From contig CM018048.1 of NCBI GenBank assembly GCA_008638375.1, positions 56,266,347-56,330,346 on the forward strand: 64,000 nucleotides of DNA, read 5' to 3'. Position 1 is the first letter of the stretch. Each line of letters starts with the position of its first letter. Under the pieces are notes generated by a model. That model was not told where the DNA came from. It was given only the letters and a program-made list of their open reading frames with translations, and did no database searches. Shown piece by piece: positions 10,801-25,100 of the stretch. The translations under genes were made by a program, and so were the position numbers. The DNA is from Nyssa sinensis. Lineage: Eukaryota > Streptophyta > Magnoliopsida > Cornales > Nyssaceae.

Positions 10801-13800
10801 CTCATAGAGTACTTGATCATTAGTAGCAATAGAAGAGATTTTATTCTTCCTGAAGTGAACAGAAGCCATTCTGTGAAAGAATTTTGTGTTGCGGTCTCCT
10901 TCTATTGGTGCTCAAGCTTTAAAGAATCCATGACTGCTCTCTCTTGTGACATAATCATCTTTAGATATGGTAATGGTTATGGTTAATTTCTGCTCAAGCT
11001 GTCTGCTCGAGGGAAAGATTGACCTTGTGATCATTTATTCAAATTTTTGTTGCATGGAAAGCCAAGGCAGTGAATGGTGATGAATATGCAAAGGAGCAGG
11101 GTTGGTTAGTGGTGGGGGAAGGAAGCCAATTGTAAATTTAGACACCCACCCAGTTCCCTTCGGAACATAATTATATCCACAATAACTCTGTAGCTTGTAG
11201 CTTGGAATTCTCTCTCTTAAGACCCATATTAGAGCAACTTCTATTGTAGTAGAAATTAGGATTCTTTGATGTTTGAAATATATTATTAGGTTTTATACTC
11301 TTGTATGTTAAAGAAGGTTCTGTCATAATTATGTTAAATTCTTAGTTTGATGAGTGATTATTATTTGAATCACCTTGTTTTAAGATGGATAAAGTTTATG
11401 TTGTGCTATAAGCTCTAAATTCTGCTGACCAAAGAATGGTATGTACTCTGTAGTATTAATGGTTAGTAAAATCCTTCCATTTTTATTTTATTTTTTTCCT
11501 TTATATGTGAGTGCAGCTAAGCAAACAATGACAAGGGATAGTTAAATCCTTTCTTATGGCTACTGTGTGATTTTGGGTGGACTGTTGTGGCAAGATATAT
11601 GTTTTGGTTTCTCTGGGAGGTTCTGTTGGTGTGTTCTTGTTCTCCCTAGTACTCTGGTGTTGCCTAATAGGCTATTTTCTCTGGGGGAGGCAATTTTCAG
11701 CATTGTTGATTGTTTCTCATGAGTTTCTTTATTTTTTTTTATTTTTTATACAGGTGATATTAAGGTGTTTAGCCTTGGAGCAATTTTCTCTTGGTGTTGT
11801 TGAGATTACAGTTTTTGCTTTGGTGGCCTGTGGAGTGTTGTTGGTTGGGATGGTGAGTTGGGATCTCATTATAGTAGACTTAGTGGTTGGTTTTCTTTGA
11901 AAATTTTTAGAGATATAAGCTGATTTTTATAGAGAAATTAATTTTATTTAATTTTAGAGAGAATTTTTATATAAAGATTTAGAGAAAAAAAGGATTTTGA
12001 AGAAAATTTTAGAAAAAAGTTGACTTTTAGAGAGATATTTAAGAGAGAGTGATTTTAGAGTGAAGCAAGTTTTTAGAGAGACTAAAATATGATTTTAGAA
12101 AGAAAAAAATTATGTGTAGATTCTTTGAGAGATTTAAGAAAGATTTTAAGGGTTTTAAAACATAATATTATTTTTGAATTTTAGAGAGGGATTTTAGAAA
12201 TTTTAAAGATAAAAATATTTTGAAAAGAGATTTTAGGTATTTTAAAGGTATAAATTATTTAGTAAGAAAACATATTCTAGAGATTTTCCCGGGCAATTTT
12301 TTTTTTTGGAACAAGGGGTTTAAAATAAGGTTAGTTTTGTCATTTTATATTATTCTATTGGGGCAACATAGTCTTTCTATTATTTTCAAGGGTAAAACAA
12401 GCATTTTAAGAAATTTATTTGCTTAAATCATCAAATTCCATCTCTGCTAGTAACAACATTGGATGGTAGGGGCGACTGGCACATGAACCAGAAGGGAAAA
12501 CAGTGTTATTTCAGAAATTATAAGGGTACTGTCTGTAATTTTAAGAAACCCTAGAAGAGGTAAGTGTAATTATTCCTAGACAAACTGATTTTACAAATAA
12601 GGACACATTTTTAGGGGTGGTGGTTGTAATTTGCAGCTGTCAGGATTCCTACACCTTGCTCAGTCAATTGATATGTTGAAACCAATGTTACTTGGAACAT
12701 GAATCTTTATGGTACGGGGAATGGGATCGTAAATCGTCACTTGTTATAGAACATGGTACGTTAAGGGTGGCCTGCTTTGGATCACTTTGTTAGAACGGAA
12801 TACGTTTATTTGAAACGTGATATGCTTTTTGATTGTATTTTTAATAAAATGTGTATGTATATATTAACACCAAAAAGATTTCAACAAATCCAAGCCATTA
12901 TAAAATAAAATTCCAATGATGTGTGTGTATTTTGTATGATTTTTTTGGAACTTTTGATATTTTAGATTAGAACGTTAAATCTTGCGTTCCAAATCGCTAA
13001 TGATCCATGTTTTGGATTGTGCTATCCAAATTTGCAACTTACTAGAGGAGGAGCGAATTGTGGTAACTGTCACGGGGTTGTTTTCTTAAGAGTAGAAAAC
13101 CAAGGTTCAGTCCGTGATGGCGTTGCCCTTCAACCAGCCACTCAAAACACACACTCAAGGCACACGAAATTACAAGGAAAAACTCCCAAAATCTTTTATT
13201 CACAAACTCTTTCTGAATACAAAGGACCTCCGAGCCACTAAGGCTTACAAGGTGCACTAGGCACTATGCACACAAACTCACAAGTTCTCTCTTGCTTACT
13301 CACTCTGCTTTTTCTCTTTTCTGCCTAACAATGGCATACAAGCACTCATATGTATAGGCACATTACATACAACAGTTACATTCAGCAATGCCCTAGACAC
13401 TACCATCTGTCCCGGGCAGTTATGCTGCCACACAAATGTTGCCACATGTGCCCAGCAATTACAGAAGCCCTCTGATCTGCTGCCACCTGTGCATGGCGGT
13501 TGGGCAATTCTGCTGCACTGCTCCAGACCATGCCACATGTCCACGCAGTTGCCTTCAACTGCTGCTGCTGCTGCCATGACCTGCACTAGCACTCCATGAT
13601 CATAGAACTTGCCCCTGTTGCTGCACCAATTCTGCCACTAAGAGACATGGCAGTTACCCATGAATTGCCATGTGCTGAGTCATACACCACATCAGTCCTA
13701 ATAGACCAGCACAACCGAATCAGTTTCCCATGTCAGAAATTAAGACATCTCCCATGAACTCGGAGGTTGTCCTAGCCAAGACAGCTCTAACCGTCACCCC

Positions 13801-16800
13801 AATGTCTGAACTTCCACATAGCCATGTTTGTCTTAGCCAACCCTTGTCCAAGCCAAACCCCCAAATCAGTTCTGGTGCACACGGACTAGACCACTGGTGC
13901 CCAAGGCTTGGACCATGCCTTCACCAACTCTGCCCGACTGAACCACTTGCACACTGGGTTGCACCCATGCCATGCCCTAGCAACATTGTTCCATGATGCC
14001 CACGAACCGCACCAAGCCATCACCACTCATGCCTTGGTCTTCATATGATTGGCATGCTAGGCTAAGCCTATGCCATGCCCTTGAGTCATACCCAAGTTAG
14101 AACACCGTCTGCCGCAGTCCTTGGTGGTGGTGGAAGGTGGAGCCACCTCATGCCCCACAGCACATGCCTTTTGCTCTAGCCAACAACCTTGCCCCAAAGG
14201 TGCCAAGGCCCTTATGTGCACATGGCTTGCCTACCCATGGCACCCAGCTCAGGGGAGTGTCCCCCCCTATATATGTCAAAGTGACTTTTTTCCGGATTGA
14301 CTGGAGTAGACATGATCCCTTGCAGAGCCACATGACCCACCTCCTATCCACTGCATGCATCAACTATGCACTGGCCTTGGCTAAGGCTGCCCGAGGCATG
14401 CATCCAACTTGTTAAAATGTTCAAGTCCACCAACTCTTAGCAATTCTCAAACAAACTAAGGCATAGCATGCCTCCCCATGCCTATGCCGCCCACTTGGCC
14501 GAATGCCGCCAAGGCATGGCTTGCCTCTCCATGCCCATGCCCATGCTGCCAAGTCTAGTAAATTAGGGTCTGACAGTAACCATGGTTGAAACTTTCAACT
14601 GAGGTTGGATAAGGTCACCATATCTTCAACTGGTTGAAATGTTGACCCCAAACCACCAGTTATCCAGCTCAGATGGTATATCTTGCTCCTCCCTAAGGGA
14701 TAGATGCAGTGCTCAAGTGCCCCATGAAGGCAAAAGAAATTTAGGAAGGTGAGGGGGAAATATTGAAGTGTGTGAGCACCCCCCACTACAAATTCTCCAA
14801 AAAGTCAATTCAAGAGTCAAGACCCACCTCCAAGACATATCAAGGCATATCTGAAGAAGCTAAATATCCCTAAGATACAACACACTAATGACCAAAATAA
14901 GTACAATATATTTTGGTCAATACTAAATTGCTAAAAACGGAAGTTAATTGAGTTCCAAACAGAGTTTTGCTCCATAGGGAACCTCCATAACTATTGTCCT
15001 AATAACATCTAACTCTAAGGACCCAATTCCCAATTTATACCACCTTCACTTTAAGTGGGTACTTCAAATACAAATTAAACAAATGGTCTCCACTACTTTC
15101 CCCTAACCTAGTCTAGAGAAATTCCCTTACAATCCTATTCATAGTATTGCCAAAAGAAATAAGGTGTTTAGGCCAAGAAATATTGTTCCTATGAAGCCAG
15201 TCTTCTATATTAGGCACAAACGGCTCACATTATGGATGCCAATGACTAGGAGGTGGAACTAGCATAGCCAAGCCCTTGTGGCTTCAACAATAGAGACCAA
15301 GCCATGGGCTAATCATGGTTTGGATGCACCACAAATGGTGATGCAACCCAAAGTAGAGAGCCAAACTATGTTGGTGGCACAATATCAGGCAAGGTATATG
15401 TGTGACTGAGTTCTGTATATTCATATTGTGGCGCATGGCCAGAACCTTAGAAGAGGAGATTACAGTCATTCTTCATATAATTAAATGTTCCGAGGCTAAA
15501 GGTAGACTGTGGAGTAGCATAATCTATAATTAGTGGAATGTGTTATGCTCCTATCCTAAGAGAATTTTAAAGATTCATATAAAGTACAAATATAAAGTGA
15601 AGGGATACAGAACACCAGCTTTATGTCAAAATAGATTGGCTAATCTGCAAGTGTAAACAGCTTATTAACGGTCTGCAGACACAGAACTCACTTGACCAAA
15701 ATTGCCGACATCTGCAGCAACATGGCTGAAGTTCTCCCACAGCTGCCAGCTATTTCGCCTGCAATGAGTTATGCTTGGTCATGCTATTATTTCAGCTGTT
15801 GCTCAAAAACAACAAAATACACACACACACAGAGACAGAAACAGAACTTGAACTTCAGCGCTTCTTTAAACGCAATGAAAGACTCCTTGTTCTTCTTTTT
15901 AATCATATGCCTGCAAAGTTGATAAAGTACATTATAATCTACTAAACCGTGATCAAAGAAAGTAAATACCATTTAGCACTAAGACAACATTCTTCTTATT
16001 AACGTGTCTACATACACAAAAGAGGCTTCTTTGGCCCAAACGTATAAAGTGCTTAACAAAACTATTTTTAAGACAAAAAAGGGGGGTCTCACACCCCTCA
16101 AAGATCCTCATGTTTCGTTCCTTCCAAAATGCACCAAAATAAACAAGCTGGAACCATTCTCCACACTTTCCTTTGCTCCTTGGATAACCCTTGCCTATTC
16201 CAACAAAGGAGCACCTCTTTAACCGTAGCGGGCATCACCCATTGGAACCCAAACAAAGAGAAAAACATACACCATGAGTCCCTGGCCACCTCACAATGAA
16301 GAAGGAGATGATCGGCTGACTCCGGGTTCTCCTTACATAAGCTACAACGGCTTGCAAGCCTAAAACCTCACCTTTGCAAATTATCCATTGTAGGAATAGC
16401 TCCCCAAGTGGCCATCCAAGCAAAAAAAAACGACCTTGGTCGGCACATGAGAGCGCCAAGCCACCCTCCAAGGAAAAGATTCATCCCTCTCCCCAAGCAA
16501 TTTCACATAAAAGGAACAAACTGCAAATTTTTTGGAACTAGAGGGAGACCATAACAAAAAAATCCAGCTTGCCCTCCACTACCTTGCACCAGTTCAAGCT
16601 CTCCAAAAAGGTCATGACATTCCCCAACTCCCAATCCAAAAAATTCCTCCTAAAGATAGGATTTCAAACTCACACCTCCCCTACCATTGAGCCTCCTTCC
16701 GCCACACTAATCTTTTTGGAGCCAGCAATACTATAAAGATTTGGAAAATTAACTCTTAAGTGGGGAATCTCCACACCAAACATCACCCCGAAAGTCTACC

Positions 16801-19137
16801 CTAGATCCCGCCTCTACCTCAAGACGAGTCCATCTCCTAAAGTTCCCCAAACCCTTCCAAATGGACCTCCATAAACCACATCCATGCGCTTCTGAACCAT
16901 CTTTTGAGAACCAACTGTATTCTTCAACCCCATATTTGTAGATCACTATCTCCTTCCAAAGCAAATTATCTTCCATTCCAAATCTCCAAAGCAATTTTTC
17001 CAACAAAGCTTGATTAAAAATACCCAAGCCCCCAACTGCCGCAGAGAGCTTTATGGCGTTCCAATTGACTAGATGCAATTTCCTTTCTCCATTCGTATCT
17101 CCCCATAAAAAAATCTCTTTGAATCTTCTCCAATTTCTTCATCACTGACGCCGGGAATGGGGAACAAAGACATGTAGTAGGTTGGCAAGTTTGCCAAAGT
17201 ACTCTTGATGAGAGTAAGTCTTCCCCTTTTTGATAGGTATTGGCCTTTCCAACCTGCTAGCCGCTTTTCAAATCTCTCTATCATCGGGTCCCAAACAGCA
17301 TGAGATTTTGGGGAAGCCCCTAAAGGCAAGCCCAAATAAGAGGAGGGAAGGGAACCTTGCACCCCATGGAATTTGCCAACTCCTCCACATTATCAACTTC
17401 ACCAATAGGAATCAGCTCACTCTTCGCCAAATTCACCCTTAAGCCAGACACTGCTTTGAAGCACATCAAAATGCCTCAAAGAATCTGATGTCAATGTTAT
17501 TAAGGGAACCATGCTTTTAAAATTCTTTACAGTGTTACCGTTTTTCCTATGATAGCTCTTTTATTGGTAGAGGTAGCTTTTCCATGTATTATACAGCTCA
17601 GAAGAATAAAAATACAAAAAAATCCTTCTTCTCTCCTTTTCCATTGCTTTCAAATGCTACACACTTTGTTCAAATCTATTACAAGATAGAGCAACCATTC
17701 GGCCTGCGATGCACAGGACTGAAATGCTAACTTCATCTTATGTGGAAGCAGAACACACACTTAAGGCTCTCGTAAGTTTCTAGAATTTTTTGGAGCCATC
17801 ATATATTCTCCAAAGCCAGTATTTGAGCATGGAAATAACTTCTACTCGTTACAATGTTCTTTATCAGATGGGTTAGCTTCATACATGTGAGGCACAATAA
17901 GAGAATTATGTTGTTGAAGCTGCTTAAAAGATATGTAACGTAAAAATTGTTTTATCTCCCAACATCAGTCATAATACAGTTCTCTCTCTCTTATACGGTT
18001 CCTGATCCAATAATTGAGCTCCTCCAAGAATTGGTTGTACTGTCTAATCTGTTATGTCACTGATTCATTGACTCTTAAAGGGCCTGTCAATGTTTTCTAA
18101 ATGATTTCAGCAATTTAGGTCAAAAATCAGTGGTGGCCATCTAGTGCTGAATCTTTAAATCATTTGATCTTTAAAGGCTGGATACTGAGCTTTGAGCACA
18201 ATTCACTGTGTGTTCAGGGTGCTAGATTTTGCCTATGCTTCGTATTGGAGTCCTACTCTTGCAGAACATCTAGGGTTGGGATATTATTTCCCTCAATGGC
18301 TAAATTAGCCCACTAAGGCGGTACTAGCCACACTGTAGAAAAAGTGCAAAGAAATACTCCTACGAGCTTTGATACCAACTGATATAAGACAATAAAGCTA
18401 ATAATAGAAATACCTACAGTTGATTATTTGCGGGGTTTATAATACAAATTACTTTTATAATAGAAACGCCTTGTTTATAATACAAATTACATTTACCAAT
18501 CAAAAAAATTATTTTTCTGGCTTTAGGTTACTAAAAGCTTGTGGCTTTAAATTTTTAATATGTTGACGAAAGGTTGTAGGCCTTAAAGATGGGAAGGGAT
18601 TGAAATTGGATATAGTTATGAGCTTTGCTAGAAATCTAAAGAAAACAATTGTAAAATTTTTTAGACATCGATTAATTTGAGTCTTAGGATAAATCCTATA
18701 TTCTAGAAAATGGTCTAGGGTTAAAAAAGTAGGCCTTTAGGTTAGAGAATCAGTGAAATTTGTGGCTATTTAGAGGCTGTAAACAGCAACATTCGAACGG
18801 TAAAATCATTTGTGGCTTTTGGTTGTTGGAGTTATGTTTGATTGAAGGGAAGAATTAGGCTTGCGCGAGCAGGATTTTTTAGGGTTGAAAAGAATGTTTA
18901 ATAAGTGGTCAATCGTGTTAAAAAATGGAAGGACAACGAAGAATAAGAATCTGGGGGCACTATTTCAATCACTTAGGTATCACACAGACCCAATAAAGCT
19001 TCAAAGGGTTATGAAATTCACTAAAGTAATCTTTATCAAAGTGAAAGAATCATATGACTATATATAGACTGCCAAGCAAGCCAAACTAATAGGACTTAAG
19101 ACTCCATATTTGAAAATATAGACTTTGACTAGCAAAA

Positions 19138-19177
<40 letters not shown>

Positions 19178-22100
19178 ATGAGTAAACTATATATAAAAGA
19201 CAGCCTAAGGAGGACAAACCCATTTACAAAAAAAGGTCCAAGTTAGAGCCATAAGCCTCCCAAAACAATATTAAAAAATCTATATCAAGAAGGTAGGATT
19301 CTACTGCCCATGAGTACAACATTCTCAAGAAAAAAACTTTACATCTACAAGGGCAAAGCCCTTCAAAAATTCTCCTATTTGTTTCATGCCACAATTACCA
19401 AAAAAGCAAAGCAGTGCTAAATTCCAAGGTCACCTATTGCTTCTCTTTAAATGGCTTCCCCTCCAACACCTCGAGAACTCATGAACTAAAGCCAATATGA
19501 TCCAAGCAAACCCAAAGAGGGAAGAGGAGGCTCCACATATCCATAGCCACTAAACAATGCAAAAATAAGTGGCATACAGACTCTGCCTCTTCTTTACACA
19601 TGTAGCAATGATTAGCTAATCTAAATCCCCACCTTTTAAGATTATCCATCGTCAAGATTGCCTCCTAAGCCATGCTCAAATGAAGAAAGCCACCCTTAAA
19701 GGGGCTCTAGGATGCAAAATTGACTTCCAAGGGAAATCTTCATTTCCACTAGAAGACAGCTCCAAGTAAAATGACCTGACTGATAATTTTTTTCTTCCTT
19801 CCACCATCTACCTTATAGAGTCCTCTTTACGTTCAGTGGGATTGAAGCAATAAAGGACCACATCATATTAACAATTTCCTCCAGCTCCCAATCATTGAAA
19901 TCTTGCCTGAGACAAAGGGACCAAACCACTCCTTCCCAAAATGAACCATGCAGGCCCTACAACCCATGCCCAGTAAATCTAAAATTAGCAAAATACCACT
20001 GAATCATAAGCAACTTCGCCTATATTGTGCTCAGTGTCCTATCTTTACACAGCCAATCCCAAGCCCATAAAACTTTGCCAGATCTCTTATAATCATGAAT
20101 CCCGATATTATTTAATCATGAATCCGAATATTATTTAATTGAGGGGATAACTTTAGATAAAGCAAAATGGCCATGATTCCTGTAACCGACCCCAACTAGT
20201 TGGGACAAGGCTTGATTGAGTTGAGTTGTACCCTTGACTCATAAACATGAGAAACTATAATTAGAACTACACTGCAAAGAACTAACTTAAAGAAAACAAT
20301 AAATAGGACCTCACTCTAACTTCAAAAGCATGGATACCAATAAAATGGTCAGATGTCCCATGCGAATCTTGCAAAGCACAAGGAAGAGGGGAAAAAAAAT
20401 AAAGAAAATAAAAGATACAATATTATTAGTGTGTAGACTCTTATAATTACTATAAAAAAAATTTCCAGGAGATGACAATGAAGCCGAATAGAGCATACAA
20501 ACAAGCAATATTATTCCAAGCCTCCCCATTTTCAGGATCAAGTTGAACAGCACGAGTAAACCCATCCAGTGCCATTTCGACATCCTTGGCCTGTATTATT
20601 TTTCAACATGAGTTTCAGGATTTGTAAAAGAAATAATAACGCTATACAAAGAACTTTCTCATTGAGTGAAAATCCATCTTATGAGTTATGAAAAAAAGTT
20701 CATAGGTATGGTGCAAAATCCTTATGAATTGAGAATCAACATGATGCAGATGATATATAAGAAACCTTCAAGGCAGCAGCTCCCAGTGCAAACCAACCAT
20801 CTGGATACAAAGAATTCAATGCCATAGCGGACCCCCTAAGATGAAATCAAGGGAAAATTATTGTAAAGACAAAGCGAGGACAACTGTAAATAATGAAGCC
20901 AGAGCATTTACAACATTGACTCTGTTTATTGAAGAGAGAGAACGGTAAGTGCAACATACCATAGGATTTTAGATGTCTCATAGTCCCCCCTATTGTATGC
21001 ACTCCGAGCAAGAGACCGCTGCCACAACAAACAAGTTATAACAAGAAATCGAAAAGGAAAACATTGAAAAGATTTATTGAATAGAAGTAACGGAAATCAC
21101 CTTTGCTCGAGCAGACCTATTGTCTGAAACTTCTAGTGCTTTCAAATAGCAGGAATCATTATTTGTAATATCACCCAGCGAACACCTGGAATACACAAAT
21201 TTTAAGTCTATTAAGATGCAGTATAGCTATTCTAGTGATTCTTTGTGTCATGCATCACAAAAGATGCAGAAAAATTCTCAGAAGATCAATACTCACTTAA
21301 TGCATGCATACAGAAGAAGGAAAAAAATGTGATTCTATGTTAAAAAAGCCTCACGAGTAATCCATACTGAATTAATAATAATCTTATACCACAACAGATA
21401 AACCGTTCAACAAAATTAATTCTCCAGTTTCTTTTTTTTAAATAAGTAAGATACGCACACCCACTTTGTCCCATTTTGGGACTTAAACCTTCAACCTCCT
21501 TGCAGGGAAGTGGAGGATATACCACTCGAGTTAACACTCGGTGTCATGGATTTCCTAGTGGGGGGCCAGGGGATAGTACATGAATAAGAAATGGTCCACT
21601 TGTGATACTACAATACACAAACAAGCCATAACTATAAATAACAAAGTTGTGGGACCCACAGAAGTCTATCCATCATCAATTTATGAATATTATAATTCAG
21701 TTTGACAGTTTCTATTTTGAAAATTTCTATTAAATTTGACCAAAACCTTTTTGGAGTTATTCTGACTTTGAGTTGGTCCCTTAAAGACAGTTTCTTGTTC
21801 ATGAATCCAATTATGTAGTTAGTCATTATCAAATAAAATTAGTTTGAACTTTGAAGTAGTTATTCATTATTTTAAATTGGGGTATGAAATCATGGAATTC
21901 CCAACTTTCAGGACAAAACAAACTATTGTAATTGGCTCAACGCCAATCCTATATTTTGTTGGAGCCTGCTCTTAATGTCATTATAGGTTTCCGTTCCCCT
22001 AAAATCCACCAAATCTAATTCCAAGGTTTGATTTACCCTACTACCTTTGCATAAACCCCACTTTTTTATTTTATATGGTTCGAAGATTGGTACTGGAAGC

Positions 22101-25100
22101 ATAATTTTGGGACACAAATAAAAATGAATGGAACCAAAAGACTCAAATATAAGCTGGAAGAGGATTGATTGTTTCTGAAATTAGTATACCCGCCTAGATT
22201 GTAACAAAATAAATGTGGGGTCAAAGAGAGGGAAATGCAAATAATCAAAAATTCTTTAAGCACTTTTCATTTACCAGATAGAAGGCACGTGCATGGGTCA
22301 TGTTTCATAGGCTAAATGAAAGAAAAATTTAAATAATCATTGCAATATCAGAAAATTATTAATTTCTAAGTGGAGGCTGTAAACAGAGTACATGAACACA
22401 AAATCTTGAGACAAAGTACAAATAAAATTGACATAGAAAACAAACCATGAACTGGTTCATTATTAAGTATCTATCAAGAAAAAAAGATATTTTGCTTTAC
22501 TTTCTGTAAATTCTTTACTTATCCCAAAAAAAAGAGTATATATCACATCTACAGGGAAGTTCTGCAGATCCCTCCTTTACGAGGATATTTTGCTGCATAT
22601 GAAGAACCATCACAGCTACTATTTTTCCTAGCAATTGAGACTCAACAATTTAAATCCTAAAGAAGAACAAGAGATAAAACCCAAGCCCATACGAACATCA
22701 CTCCCTAGTTTTTAAAATTAACATTAGGGTAGCTTTCAAAATGAGTTTTTCTTCCCCCCACTAAGGGAAAAAAAAAAACTCAAAAAGAAATGTAAAACAA
22801 CAGAGATATTAATTTACTCTGGCAAGAGAGGGAACTTTTGCAGTGATTCACTATCTAAAACTTCTAGAATAGTTTTCTTCTGCAAATCAAGCAGGAGTTA
22901 GTCTTAGTGGCTAATGGGCGGAAAAGGCTTCATTTTTTAGCAACAAAGACTAATTGGATCACTTTATTGCTCTCTACATTATTGGTATCCAATAAATAAG
23001 TTTCGATACAAAATTATTGTCTTAAAGTGCCACTCCAACTTGCCATTTACCACCATAGATTCTAAATTATCAACCCTCGTGGCTAAAGGATTGAGAGGAG
23101 GAGAAAAATTGAAACTCTTGACAATTATTTTTATTACTTCTAAGTTCAAGGGGCATATGAGATGCTCACTTAGTTTCAACTCGCCTGACAAAAAAACAAG
23201 TATCCTTCTAGCCTTGCAAATAAACAAATGAATAATACCAACAACCATTAGATCTTATGCCTAATTAATCTACCTACCTACCTACAATTCTATTATCTAT
23301 AGAACACACACACAGAGGAAATCTACAGCACCTTACATTTCTCGACACGTGGAGAATGAGAAAACAGGAAAAGAAAGTTTTCAATCAAAGAAATTCAAAA
23401 TGGCAAAAGCGTCCCGATTTGGGTCAGATAATGGACCCGAGGGAAGCGTCTCAGCGTTGAGTTATGGAGGAGCCCAATACGGGCCGTGGTTCCAACATCA
23501 AGCTACGATGCTTGGTCAACCGATGAATGTGGGCTGGACGAATAATGGGCTAGAAGATCGCGTTACAGAGCAGATACACATTAAGGTGAATCAAAGTGGA
23601 GTGGGCCCACGTTGCATGAACAGGCGAACTGGCCCAAGAAAAGAGTTTCAAACGAATGAAGGCCAAATCCACATGCTGCGGTATTAAAGAATCATACGGC
23701 AGAGGTGGTTTTAGATGAAAGAGTCGAAGCTTTTACAGATAACCAAAAGTTGAAGGCAAAGGGGAAGATGGAAGAGAGAAGAACAGAGGGAGCAACAATC
23801 AATCCTCCAGAAGCCAAGAGAAGCGGATGTAGTAAATGGGCCGTAAACTGGTATGGAAGGGCAGACGATGAAGACTGCAATGGTAGATGCGGAGAGATGT
23901 ACAATGGGGAGAAGCCGGAAGTAGATGATTCCGAAGAGGGCACAGTGGTAGCAGGGACAGACGATGAGACTGAGAGTAGCAGTGAGGAGGTTTCATCAAA
24001 TGCTTCAAGCAAGTTTGACCAAGAAGACTTGGATAGGCTAGACCTGCATAGCCTGTGGAATACACGGCTGACATCTCATAGCGATCGTCATCAAATGGAA
24101 AAGGCAGCAGGCAATATGATGGTCGAGGCGGTGACATATCAAGATAGCAAGCTAAGCGGTGCAGCGATGGTTCAAAAAGAGGGACAAGTTTTGGGTACAG
24201 CAGGCAGGGAACCATTCAGAGACTTGATCTTCAGCAAGGAAATGAATGGTGGAAAGATAGATCAGCACAACCAGGGAAGCAGAAACCTAGTGCTATCGCA
24301 GATGGTGCTGGGGCACGAGACTGTGATTTGTGATCCTCTAGCAATCATGTTCCTAGATCAGGGGAATCCATCTATTGAACAACAGACCAGGGTAGTATCA
24401 AGATGGATGTTGAGGCATGTAAGGAAGGTTAGCAAAGAGCTAGGGATGGCAGCTTAGGGTTATGAGGAGAGATTAATGAATCTGTTTACTGAAATTGAGG
24501 AAAGTAACATGAAGGGAAAGATTATGGTGCAGAAAAATGAAAAGCAGTCTGAGAAAGAAAGATCAGCCAGGAAGCTGAGAAAGGAGATGAAGAACCTAGC
24601 ATGGACAATTAACTATGATGGGGGAAACGAAGGTGAGGAGAAGGAAGAGGATGAGCTAGCTATCGTGCAAGTCCCATGACTCAAAATTTTCTTTCATGGA
24701 ATGTGAGGGGCCTAAACGACCAGGACAAAAGGGCAGTTATAAAGGGGTTGTTGCAGCAATGGAAACCTCAGCTTGTTTGTTTTTAGGAGACCAAAATGAA
24801 GGAGATTAGGGAAGGTATTGTGAGAAGTTTATGGGGTGGGCGGTGGGTTGATTGGAGGTTCAAAGCAGCCAGCAGGCACCTCAGGAGGCATTTTGATTAT
24901 GTGGGATTCTAGAATTGTTAGGGACTAAGATTTTTGGGAAGGAAGATTTTCTGTGTCTTGCAAATTTAACATGACAATGGATTATGTATCTTGGGTTTTT
25001 TCTGGGGTATATGGCCCAAATTTAGATAGGGAACAGAACTTTTTGTGGGATGATCTTTAGCAAATCAAGATGAGATGGCCTGGTCTATGGGTGATTGGAG

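Larger units (their letters stand above)
7259..12576. mobile_element. Mutator-like element with nested insertions
   Basis: The ends are long imperfect inverted repeats. Left GGGATAATTACACTTACC continues after a nested MITE with TCTCCTTGGATTTCTGACAA; the right end reads inward GGAATAATTACACTTACC then TCTTCTAGGGTTTCTTAAAA. Similarity holds for roughly 90 bases. The flanks are TAGACAAAA (7250-7258) and TAGACAAAC (12577-12585), a 9-bp duplication with one mismatch, the Mutator hallmark. About 2.3 kb is the element's own DNA; the rest is a hAT MITE and a LINE that inserted later. I see no MURA-type transposase frame, so it is non-autonomous, possibly a Pack-MULE. Confidence 0.8.

Noticed and set aside
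11577..11900. 107-codon hydrophobic frame that could pass for a membrane protein
   Set aside because: T/G-rich low-complexity DNA inside a MULE, no family, no codon pattern; likely chance.
12680..13000. Possible small inverted-repeat element with TTGGAAC ends
   Set aside because: Only about seven terminal bases match well and the flanks share no duplication.
13017..14415. Open frames on both strands (13017-13241, 13730-13996, 14137-14415)
   Set aside because: All lie within or overlap the solo LTR bounded by GTAAC repeats; no conserved protein motif.
23705..24457. 250-codon frame as a host gene
   Set aside because: Its end and the next frame join into the segment just before a LINE endonuclease; part of the retrotransposon.
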